Origin: JAYZDF01 sp036337945
GTDB lineage: Bacteria > Myxococcota > Kuafuiibacteriia > Kuafuiibacteriales > Kuafuiibacteriaceae
DNA length: 9,062 nt
NCBI GenBank assembly: GCA_036337945.1
Contig: JAYZDF010000126.1
Coordinates: forward strand, 1 to 9,062
Direction: 5' to 3'
The position numbers and the translations under genes were made by a program. The notes under the pieces are model-generated. The model searched no databases. It was not told where the DNA came from and saw only the letters and a program-made list of their open reading frames with translations. Positions 1 to 6,565 of this stretch are shown here, one piece after another (the first letter of the stretch is position 1; the number at the start of each line of letters is the position of its first letter).

Positions 1-2726
1 TTCTCTTTCGCTTCTTCGCTCACGTTCTGAGAGCTGATCAATGCTGTAAGCTGAAAATAGCTTTTGTCACGATTCTTAAGATCCTGAATAGCATTTTTCG
101 CGAAATTCAATGGTTCGCTGAAATCATAAAGATCTGGTTGAGAAGCAAGCGCGATTCTCGTTTCTGGTTGTGCTGAAATCTTACTCCCGCATTTTTCCCC
201 AACGCGTCGCAAGAATTCGACGTTGAGGGGCTTATTCGTTTCTAGAAAATCCGAAAAGAGGTTTTGGAGTTGATATACGGTCAGGCCAAAGGTCGGACGA
301 GTCGAGGAGGAACTAGCAGAAGCGTCCTCAATAACATCCAAAATCTCAGGAGAAGTCATTTGCAATAAGGTTTTTGCGTGCGTCTTCAGAATATGTTGCT
401 TGAGTTCAGAATCGTTCGGAAGCGCAGACAGGGTTGCAGCAAGTGCCGTCGGGTTCTGCTGAAAACCTTCGTTCGCTTCAGTCATAAGGTCTAGCAACTT
501 GTGGGTGTGAATACGGTCCGCTTCTAAGATTCGGCGCTCGAGTTCTTGTCCTTCACCACGCAGCGTTTTTTGCGCATAATAAAGGAGGAACTGAGGCGTA
601 ATATCTTTCTCCTTAATAAGTTTGTTCAACTGTTGCGTTTCCCAACGTTGCGATTTTGACATCCCGACAACATCACTTTCTTTTAGCAGCTGCATGAACA
701 ATTTATCTTTTTGTTGCAGGAGAAATAGACCTCGCTCATCCATGACGAGCTCTAAAGTGTTGCTCCACTTGGAAGACTTCTGATCAGCGACGATTTCACT
801 GATAATAGAGGACCACTCCCCGCGAGGAATTCCATAGGGTCTATAACTAGAAACGCTTTTTACATTCGATGTGAGCATATCAAGCACAAAGTCATCATTG
901 GCGCGGAGAAAAGCTGGCGCGGAGTTTTTTACTAGGCTGTTAAATGTCTTGCGTGTGTCTTTCTTCCTGCTCTTCTTCAGCGATGAAAGAGTTTTATGGA
1001 GAGATTTTCCGGTTTGAATGAATCGGCCTCGTCGCTTCACGGTAAAACAAGCGATTTCGGAGAGCTTAGGCTCGTTTGATAGCAACAATTCACCTTCCAG
1101 CTTACTTCTTTCCGAGGAGTCTGGCCCTTCTAATAGATACCACTTCAGTTTGTTGGCGTTGCCAGATTTAGCTTCGTCCTTTGCGATTTTGATGAACTCT
1201 TTTGCGTTGGTGAATTCGTACGGGGACGGACCGTGAAGTAGGAAATTCGGGGAGTAAACAACGAACTTTTCGAGCGACATACCATTATGCGGGACATAGT
1301 CATGCTCTCTTAAGAGCTCGATGAGTTCTTGTCGTTCCGTAATATCGGTGGAGACGACGCGGTCGATATTTTTGGGATCGTTGCCGGCAGTAAAGACGAC
1401 TTCGTTCGTCGCGCGATAGTTACCTTCGTTGTCGATTTTAGCAATGAGCGATGGCCCAAAGTTTTCGTCAGAGTTCAAATCCCAGCGACGACCAAATTTA
1501 TCGCTGTCCCATCCATACCAGTCGGTTCGAGCAAACTGCTCATAATTTTGAACCAACTTAAAGGTTCGGCCGGTCCATGCGCGATTTTCGTAAATCGAGT
1601 CCTGAGTCACAACGCGCGCGAAGACACCGACAGCACCGCCAGTAGCAAAATCAGAATTGGTGCTCATGCCGTTGATGATGGCCCCTTCAAAATACCTTTG
1701 CATCGAGGATTTTTGGCCCGTTTGAAGAATTGAAAGCACGTGCTCAGCATTCCCGAGGGTCGAATATAAGTACCGAGCACCTGCCTGCGCCATTTCTTGC
1801 GACTGCATCGGGTCGATGACCGTGAAATGACCACTAAAGACTTCTGCGTATTCCATGTTGTCCAAACGAGATTTTGAAATACCGGCCGTTTCAAGAGCTT
1901 TTTCCAGATCGCTCACTTTAAGCTTACTGAGGTCGCCTTTTGAAAGTTCAATCGCTTTGGCATGATCATGTTGAAACAAAACTCGCATCAACATGTTGAC
2001 TCGTTTAGATTTTGGAGTCGGTGGCGCAAAGAGAAATCCTAGGCCAAGGGTTTTGATCAGAGAATCTAATTGTTGGGTGCACTGCTTGTCAGTGCCTCTC
2101 AGATGAACACGCACCAGCCCGCGGAGCGCGTGAGCGGCTTCGTTGGTCGCAAGCTCGATATGGCCGCCTTTTTTACCTTCCACACGTAAAGCCCATTCGT
2201 CGGCGTTTTGTTCTAAGTCCGTGGGGGCGTGAATGACGCTGTGCTTAATGGTTTCTTTTTCCGCAGTATAGTTACAAATTCCGTCGTCATCCGTTTCGGT
2301 ACTGCGGAAAGTCAGCTGCTGAGATTTTGCACCGCTTTTTTCAAATCTTTCTTCTAGCGCGTCAATTTTCGAATCAGTCAGACGAAAAACGATCTCAAAA
2401 CCTGGCTTTCCTTCGTCCTTGACTCGTCGAACTTGAAGTTTGAGACCGCGAAGTGAGCCTGCGTCTAACATCAATGTTTGACCCTGAACGCCCTTCGCTT
2501 CGAGTTGAGACAGATCCGCGAGCGGGAAAGACTCTTGAATTCCAGGAATGGTGGTTGCGGCTAAAACTGGTTTGGCTGCGCCGACCGTAGAGGCGTTTCG
2601 GTCCATGGCGTCCACAGACGACAACCCGGACACTGTAGGCTTAGCGGGAGTCGCTCCAGATGGATTCACTGGATCAGCAAGGCTGGTTGGTAGCGCAGCA
2701 GACGGCTTAATAGGTGTCGGACACAT
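1..2726 (-). CDS. Large protein of unknown function with an ART-like central region (3' end outside window)
   Basis: The minus frame is open without a stop from ATG at 2726 to the window edge, giving 908 codons; the C-terminus is missing. I do not recognise a named family. Residues 1-65 are low complexity, rich in Ala, Pro, Ser and Thr, with no signal peptide or membrane segment. Residues 175-310 contain conserved-looking blocks (FAPPT at 233-237, LMRVLFQHDH around 246-255, GHFTVIDP at 299-306). Residues 316-372 read AGARYLYST, then VLSILQTG (330-337), then NGMSTNSD and TGGAVGVFARV; residues 402-414 hold DWYGWDSDKFGRR. At 441-456 comes NEVVFTAGNDPKNIDR. An 'ILxxG' block followed later by 'EVxF..G..P..I' recalls DarT/KptA-like ADP-ribosyltransferase folds; this is inference. 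From about 505 onward the protein looks mainly alpha-helical and charged. No good Shine-Dalgarno lies at the usual distance: AAGGAAAG at 2748-2755 is 21 nt from the ATG. The frame upstream has no ATG before a TAG stop at 2811-2813, although a TTG at 2796-2798 cannot be excluded. Confidence 0.85.
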   Translation of the reverse strand, partial: MCPTPIKPSAALPTSLADPVNPSGATPAKPTVSGLSSVDAMDRNASTVGAAKPVLAATTIPGIQESFPLADLSQLEAKGVQGQTLMLDAGSLRGLKLQVRRVKDEGKPGFEIVFRLTDSKIDALEERFEKSGAKSQQLTFRSTETDDDGICNYTAEKETIKHSVIHAPTDLEQNADEWALRVEGKKGGHIELATNEAAHALRGLVRVHLRGTDKQCTQQLDSLIKTLGLGFLFAPPTPKSKRVNMLMRVLFQHDHAKAIELSKGDLSKLKVSDLEKALETAGISKSRLDNMEYAEVFSGHFTVIDPMQSQEMAQAGARYLYSTLGNAEHVLSILQTGQKSSMQRYFEGAIINGMSTNSDFATGGAVGVFARVVTQDSIYENRAWTGRTFKLVQNYEQFARTDWYGWDSDKFGRRWDLNSDENFGPSLIAKIDNEGNYRATNEVVFTAGNDPKNIDRVVSTDITERQELIELLREHDYVPHNGMSLEKFVVYSPNFLLHGPSPYEFTNAKEFIKIAKDEAKSGNANKLKWYLLEGPDSSERSKLEGELLLSNEPKLSEIACFTVKRRGRFIQTGKSLHKTLSSLKKSRKKDTRKTFNSLVKNSAPAFLRANDDFVLDMLTSNVKSVSSYRPYGIPRGEWSSIISEIVADQKSSKWSNTLELVMDERGLFLLQQKDKLFMQLLKESDVVGMSKSQRWETQQLNKLIKEKDITPQFLLYYAQKTLRGEGQELERRILEADRIHTHKLLDLMTEANEGFQQNPTALAATLSALPNDSELKQHILKTHAKTLLQMTSPEILDVIEDASASSSSTRPTFGLTVYQLQNLFSDFLETNKPLNVEFLRRVGEKCGSKISAQPETRIALASQPDLYDFSEPLNFAKNAIQDLKNRDKSYFQLTALISSQNVSEEAKE

Positions 2727-2770
2727 AAATTGAGCGGTTTCGGTTTTCTTTCCTTGAAAAAACCTTCTGT

Positions 2771-2798
2771 AATGTACTCCGGTGTAAGCAAAAATCAA
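2771..2798 (-). promoter_or_regulatory. Candidate sigma-70-type promoter of the large gene
   Basis: On the minus strand TTGATT (2798-2793) and TACATT (2776-2771) are separated by 16 nt, each matching 4 of 6 consensus positions. Transcription would start near 2764, leaving a leader of roughly 40 nt before the ATG at 2726. The -35 hexamer falls inside the left arm of an imperfect dyad (2794-2824). This is a sequence match only. Confidence 0.35.
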
Positions 2799-2824
2799 AT
2801 CGATAAAACCCTAGTATCGTTGAT
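2794..2824. repeat. Imperfect inverted repeat in the divergent intergenic region
   Basis: The arms ATCAA-(AT)-CGATA (2794-2805) and TATCGTTGAT (2815-2824) pair over 10 bp with a 2-nt bulge, around the 9-nt centre AAACCCTAG (2806-2814). There is no T-tract after it on either strand that would suggest a terminator. It overlaps the proposed -35 of the large gene, so an operator is the more natural reading. Confidence 0.4.
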
Positions 2825-2855
2825 AAAACGGAGGGTAAAACGAGGTAAACCCTAG
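2802..2855 (+). repeat. Cluster of short GRTAAAAC direct repeats
   Basis: Copies are GATAAAAC at 2802 and 2822, GGTAAAAC at 2835 and a shorter GGTAAAC at 2844, all on the plus strand and about one or two helical turns apart. AAACCCTAG occurs at 2806-2814 and 2847-2855, and again at 2969-2977 inside the start of the transporter gene. The cluster sits between two divergent genes and may be a protein-binding array; no regulator is identified. Confidence 0.35.
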
Positions 2856-2871
2856 GTGATATTTTGCATTT

Positions 2872-2922
2872 TTGTCATGAGAAAGACGACACAATGTCAT
2901 GAGTCTGACCGATGCTTGACAC
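2872..2922 (+). promoter_or_regulatory. Pho-box-like array upstream of the Na+/Pi cotransporter
   Basis: Seven-base units begin every 11 bp: TTGTCAT (2872), AAGACGA (2883), ATGTCAT (2894), CTGACCG (2905) and TTGACAC (2916). Compared with the PhoB half-site CTGTCAT of enteric bacteria they match at 6, 2, 6, 4 and 4 of 7 positions. The 9-mer TGTCATGAG occurs at 2873 and 2895 and again in the phoB promoter. The last unit also contains a perfect TTGACA (2916-2921). No convincing -10 follows it: 17 nt downstream lies the ribosome binding site. The function follows from the downstream phosphate transporter and the nearby phoBR pair. Confidence 0.6.
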
Positions 2923-2938
2923 GGTTTCACTTGAAACC

Positions 2939-2944
2939 TAGGAG
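2939..2944 (+). promoter_or_regulatory. Ribosome binding site deciding the cotransporter start
   Basis: TAGGAG lies 7 nt before the ATG at 2952. The frame is open further upstream to an ATG at 2856, but that start has no Shine-Dalgarno, and the extra 32 residues are coded across the Pho-box-like array. The start at 2952 is therefore preferred. Confidence 0.8.
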
Positions 2945-2951
2945 CAATCCC

Positions 2952-4091
2952 ATGTCGGACAACCGCACAAACCCTAGCGCATTTCGGGTCGTTCTCGCCG
3001 CAGCGTTTCTGTTCGTGTTCTTAATTGGGATTTCGACCCTGTCCGGCGGAATCAAGGGCCTAGGAAAGGACTCGATTGATTCGTTCATCACTGCCGCCAG
3101 CAATCCGTTTTTGGGGCTCGTTACAGGTATTCTCGCAACCACGCTTGCACAGAGTAGTTCGGTCACCACTTCACTCATCGTCGCTATGGTAGCGAGTGGC
3201 AAACTACCATTTGAGATCGCCATTCCAATGATCATGGGCGCGAACATCGGAACAACGGTAACCAACACGATCGCGGCACTCGCCCAGACAGGTCGAAGAA
3301 CAGAGTTTCGGCGCGCTTTTGCCGCTGCGACATGTCATGACTTTTTCAACTACTTGGTTGTGGTCCTGCTGCTTCCCCTCGAAATCGCAACGGGCTTCCT
3401 CGCTAAATCTTCGGGATACCTAAATAAGCTCCTTCCGGCGATTGAGAGTTCCTCCAACTATAAGAGCCCTTTCAAGATCGTACTTAAATTCTTTGTAAGT
3501 AGCATCAAAAGTGGAATTTCAAGCTTCACTGAAGATAAAGCGATTGTTTCCGTGGTCATGATTATCGCGGGCATCGCACTTATTTTTGGCGCGCTAACCA
3601 TGATTGTTCGAGTCATGAAATCACTCGTTCTTTCAAAAGCCGAACGTGTGATTAACAAGCTACTCAATCGCGGCGCGACCGGTGGCCTCTTCTCCATTAT
3701 TGTCGGTATTGTTCTGACAATATCTGTCCAATCATCTTCGATTACCACTTCGCTCATGGTTCCTCTCGCGGGCGCTGGACTCGTAAGAATATGGCAAGTC
3801 TTTCCTGTGACCGTCGGTGCCAATATTGGAACTACGGTCACTGCGCTGATTGCGTCATTAGCGGTGACCGGCGATAATGCGAATGTTGCCCGACAAATTG
3901 CTCTCGTTCATCTTTTGTTCAATCTGACCGGAATGGCCTTTTTCTATATACCGAAGCCAACTCGCAAAATTCCCATGTACGCTTCACAACAGCTCGCGCG
4001 AGTAGCCTCAAAGTCTCGACGTTGGGCGTTGATCTACGTGCTTCTTGCATTCTACGGTGTTCCCGCCTTATTAGTATTCGTGGGGCGATAA
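2952..4091 (+). CDS. Na+/phosphate cotransporter (NptA / SLC34-like, Na_Pi_cotrans family)
   Basis: This 379-residue inner-membrane protein should import inorganic phosphate with sodium. It shows the inverted duplication typical of the family. Repeat 1 has QSSS at 67-70 followed by GANIGTT at 96-102; repeat 2 has QSSS at 260-263 followed by GANIGTT at 289-295. These are the Na+ and Pi binding signatures. Several hydrophobic helices surround them, for example 11-30, 131-150, 197-220 and 246-260, with another near the C-terminus. Bacterial relatives such as YjbB carry a C-terminal PhoU domain; here it is missing, and a separate PhoU-like gene begins 3 nt downstream. An ATG at 2856 would add 32 residues, but the Shine-Dalgarno at 2939-2944 supports 2952. 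Regulation by PhoB is likely from the upstream 11-bp repeats. Some family members export Pi, so the direction of transport is not certain. Confidence 0.92.
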   Translation: MSDNRTNPSAFRVVLAAAFLFVFLIGISTLSGGIKGLGKDSIDSFITAASNPFLGLVTGILATTLAQSSSVTTSLIVAMVASGKLPFEIAIPMIMGANIGTTVTNTIAALAQTGRRTEFRRAFAAATCHDFFNYLVVVLLLPLEIATGFLAKSSGYLNKLLPAIESSSNYKSPFKIVLKFFVSSIKSGISSFTEDKAIVSVVMIIAGIALIFGALTMIVRVMKSLVLSKAERVINKLLNRGATGGLFSIIVGIVLTISVQSSSITTSLMVPLAGAGLVRIWQVFPVTVGANIGTTVTALIASLAVTGDNANVARQIALVHLLFNLTGMAFFYIPKPTRKIPMYASQQLARVASKSRRWALIYVLLAFYGVPALLVFVGR

Positions 4092-4094
4092 GCA

Positions 4095-4790
4095 ATGATC
4101 CTGAAAGATTTACTTTCAAAATTCCGAGGCGAACCTCAATTATTGAGTGTGGGAGATGAATTCTCTGGGATGCTTGAAATGTGTGAATCTATGTTTCTCG
4201 ACATCAACACGGCCTTTTGGACAAGCACCATCACAGAAGAGTTACGAAACGAAACCTACAAACGCGACATCAAGCTCAATAAAGCCGAACGTTCAATAAG
4301 AAAGCAGGTGTTCGCCCACCTCACTCAATATAGTGGAAGCAACAGCGACACGCCCTATTGCCTCGTTTTGATGAACGTCGTGAAAGACGCGGAACGTATT
4401 GGTGACTACGTCAAAAATATTGCTGAGATTCCAGTCATGGCCTCTAGCGACATCCCAGAAGGCGATATTCGCAACGAGCTCAGAGGAATTGGCGTAGAAA
4501 TTGAGAAACTTCTCGCGGAAGTGACGCCCGTATTTCGGGATAGCGACCGAGAACATGCGGAACTTCTCATTCGTCTCGGTCGACAAGCTACGCATCGCTC
4601 AGAAGGACTACTTCCGCGAATTGCGAGTTCAGATTTCTCTAGTCAAGCTGCCGTTTCCGCCGCTCTCGCTGCACGCTTCTACAAACGAATTGTTTGTCAT
4701 GTTGTGAATATTCTTTCGACGGTAATTATGCCGATCCACAAAATTGATTTTTTCGACGAAGACGAAATCAAAAATATGGCGGACGAGTAA
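4095..4790 (+). CDS. PhoU-like protein, partner of the cotransporter
   Basis: This 231-residue protein is soluble and mostly helical, about the length of PhoU family proteins. The first half carries the family signature: RDIKLNKAERSIRK at 57-70, then DAERIGDYVKNIAE at 98-111, which matches the PhoU metal-binding pattern (E..R.GD...N). In the second half the equivalent stretch is RFYKRIVCHVVNI (194-206), where the expected E and D are replaced by K and C, so the second metal site looks degenerate. The ATG is 3 nt after the transporter stop, with GGGG at 4082-4085 as a weak ribosome binding site, which points to translational coupling. In relatives this domain is fused to the transporter, so it probably acts on the cytoplasmic face of the carrier, may modulate uptake, and may signal to PhoR (inference). 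The stop is 2 nt from the convergent phoR stop. Confidence 0.85.
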   Translation: MILKDLLSKFRGEPQLLSVGDEFSGMLEMCESMFLDINTAFWTSTITEELRNETYKRDIKLNKAERSIRKQVFAHLTQYSGSNSDTPYCLVLMNVVKDAERIGDYVKNIAEIPVMASSDIPEGDIRNELRGIGVEIEKLLAEVTPVFRDSDREHAELLIRLGRQATHRSEGLLPRIASSDFSSQAAVSAALAARFYKRIVCHVVNILSTVIMPIHKIDFFDEDEIKNMADE

Positions 4791-4792
4791 AC

Positions 4793-6559
4793 TTAACCCT
4801 CAGCTATTCTTAGCCGAAACCAGAAATTGGAGCCACCGCCGGGACGAGCGTCGTACCCGACTTCGCCATCCATCGACTCTACTAGATGTTTGACGATCGC
4901 TAAGCCGAGTCCCGTTCCACCCGCTTCACGAGACCGCCCGGTATCAACTCGATAAAATCTTTCAAACAATCGCGAGCGGTGCTCTTCGTCGACCCCTGGT
5001 CCATTATCGAGCACTGACACGGTCACAAACTGCTCTGATTCTTGGTTCAAAGAGACATGGACTGTTCCGAGTGTCGGGCTGTATTTAATGGCGTTATCGA
5101 CCAGATTGGTGACGACATGAACCAATGCTTTCGAATCGCAAAGTGCAATCATTTCAGAATCGACTAAAGAACGAAGTTCAATTTTCTTAGCGTCTGCAGC
5201 GTTCTGCAGTGAGGAGAGCACATCCTCCACGATCGTCGAAAGCTGAATTTTTTCTAAATTAATTGGATATTTATCAGCTTCAATTTTCGAAAGGTCGAGA
5301 ATGTCATCGATAAGAGCAGTGAGGCGTTTGGCATTTCTGAGCTGCGCTTCGACAAAACGTCGGGCATGTTTTTCATCTGACAGTCCGCCATCGAGCAAGG
5401 TCTCAGAGTTCGCACGGATAATACTTACTGGGGTTCGCAGTTCATGAGACACATTAGCAATAAAATCTTTACGTAATCCTTCGAGTTTACGAATTTCACT
5501 CATGTCATGAAGAACCAGGACCAGTCCATCCGACGATTTTAGCGGGCGTGCGTGCGCTAGGACAATATGAGCGTCAGAATCACCCAATGGAAACTCTGCG
5601 CGCGATGGAACGGACTGACCTTGCTCAATCAAACTAATCAGTTCAGGGTGGTCGATGTAGTTTGCTAGGTTTTGACCCACCGCTGAGGAAGGTAAATCGA
5701 GCATCAATCGCGCTTCCTCGTTCATAATTGTAATATCTCCGGCGCCGTCTAAGGCCACAACCGAATCATTCAGCTCGCGTAAAACCGTCTCGAAACGGTC
5801 ACGTTCCCCACCTAAATCTGAGACAAACTTTTCGAGTTGTTGACCAAGCAGATTAATTGACCCTTCGAGAAGTCCGATTTCATCTCGATCGATTGTAGTG
5901 GTTGGCCGCAAACTTTTTGATGATTTACGTGACATTAGCTTGGCTTTCATCACCACTCGTCGCAGGTCCGTCGTCATCCAATGAGAGGCTAAAAAGATCA
6001 TCATGGTTGTAAGCAGCAAGCCGATCACGCCAGCAAATCCTATCAAAACCCAAAGTCGATTGGTGAATGCGCCAATCGCCTCGAGAGGAAGCGCCGCGCG
6101 CAAAAATCCTGCCTGTCGTGCACTTGAAAAAGGCACGGCGACATACAACATCATTTGGTCAAGAGTGGTGCTGTATCGACGAGACAGACCGAATGGCTTA
6201 GATTGCGCGGTTTGAATTTCTGGACGGTCGATATGATTCTCAATTTTTTCAACTTCAGCAATGTTGAGCGCTGAGTCTCCTACGACCTGACCATTGGTGA
6301 GAACGATCGTGATTCGGGCCTCGGTCGCTTTTGCAAGACGGTCGGCAATTTTATCAAACTCTTTGATATCGGTGGTGGAGCTGGTCTCGGACTCAACGAC
6401 GTTACGAGCCGCTTTTGCGAGATGAATAATGTGATTTTCTGCTTGAGACTCAAGTAAAGAACGAAGCTCATTTTGAAGATAAATCGCGCTCAGACCGCCG
6501 ACGATCGTAATAACACCAACTGAGGTGAGGAATAGACGAGAGCGAATACCTAGAGACAC
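4793..6559 (-). CDS. phoR: Phosphate-regulon sensor histidine kinase PhoR
   Basis: The 588-residue membrane kinase has transmembrane segments at about 8-29 and 169-192, enclosing an extracytoplasmic loop of about 135 residues. The loop contains RITIVLTNGQVVGDS (82-96), typical of PhoR/PDC-type sensor loops. Then follow a HAMP region (about 188-245), a PAS domain (about 253-352) and HisKA with SHELRTP, phosphoacceptor H372. The ATPase domain shows the N box (N485, N489), DNGPG (518-522), the F box LFERFYR (531-537) and GGTGLGLAIV (547-556). All catalytic motifs are intact. The start is GTG, with no visible Shine-Dalgarno, 6 nt after the phoB stop and in the same frame, so re-initiation by ribosomes leaving phoB is likely. 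The long sensor loop resembles Bacillus-type PhoR more than the short enteric form. Naming relies on architecture and the phoB/Na-Pi context; a closely related VicK/WalK-type kinase is the main alternative. Confidence 0.88.
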   Translation of the reverse strand: MSLGIRSRLFLTSVGVITIVGGLSAIYLQNELRSLLESQAENHIIHLAKAARNVVESETSSTTDIKEFDKIADRLAKATEARITIVLTNGQVVGDSALNIAEVEKIENHIDRPEIQTAQSKPFGLSRRYSTTLDQMMLYVAVPFSSARQAGFLRAALPLEAIGAFTNRLWVLIGFAGVIGLLLTTMMIFLASHWMTTDLRRVVMKAKLMSRKSSKSLRPTTTIDRDEIGLLEGSINLLGQQLEKFVSDLGGERDRFETVLRELNDSVVALDGAGDITIMNEEARLMLDLPSSAVGQNLANYIDHPELISLIEQGQSVPSRAEFPLGDSDAHIVLAHARPLKSSDGLVLVLHDMSEIRKLEGLRKDFIANVSHELRTPVSIIRANSETLLDGGLSDEKHARRFVEAQLRNAKRLTALIDDILDLSKIEADKYPINLEKIQLSTIVEDVLSSLQNAADAKKIELRSLVDSEMIALCDSKALVHVVTNLVDNAIKYSPTLGTVHVSLNQESEQFVTVSVLDNGPGVDEEHRSRLFERFYRVDTGRSREAGGTGLGLAIVKHLVESMDGEVGYDARPGGGSNFWFRLRIAEG

Positions 6560-6565
6560 GAGAAA

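Noticed and set aside
1329..1733. A 134-codon open frame on the plus strand
   Set aside because: It lies fully inside the large minus-strand gene, whose frame is continuous and has protein-like motifs; no ribosome binding site or family resemblance supports the plus frame.
2916..2944. TTGACA with TAGGAG as a normal -35/-10 promoter
   Set aside because: TAGGAG matches a -10 poorly and serves as the ribosome binding site; transcription would begin at the start codon itself.
2856..2951. A 32-residue N-terminal extension of the cotransporter
   Set aside because: It is coded across the Pho-box-like repeats, has no ribosome binding site, and the start at 2952 has a clear one.
4745..4772. TTGATTT...AAATCAA inverted repeat as a terminator
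   Set aside because: It is AT-rich, lies inside the 3' end of the PhoU-like coding region and has no following T-tract; the stem is interrupted.
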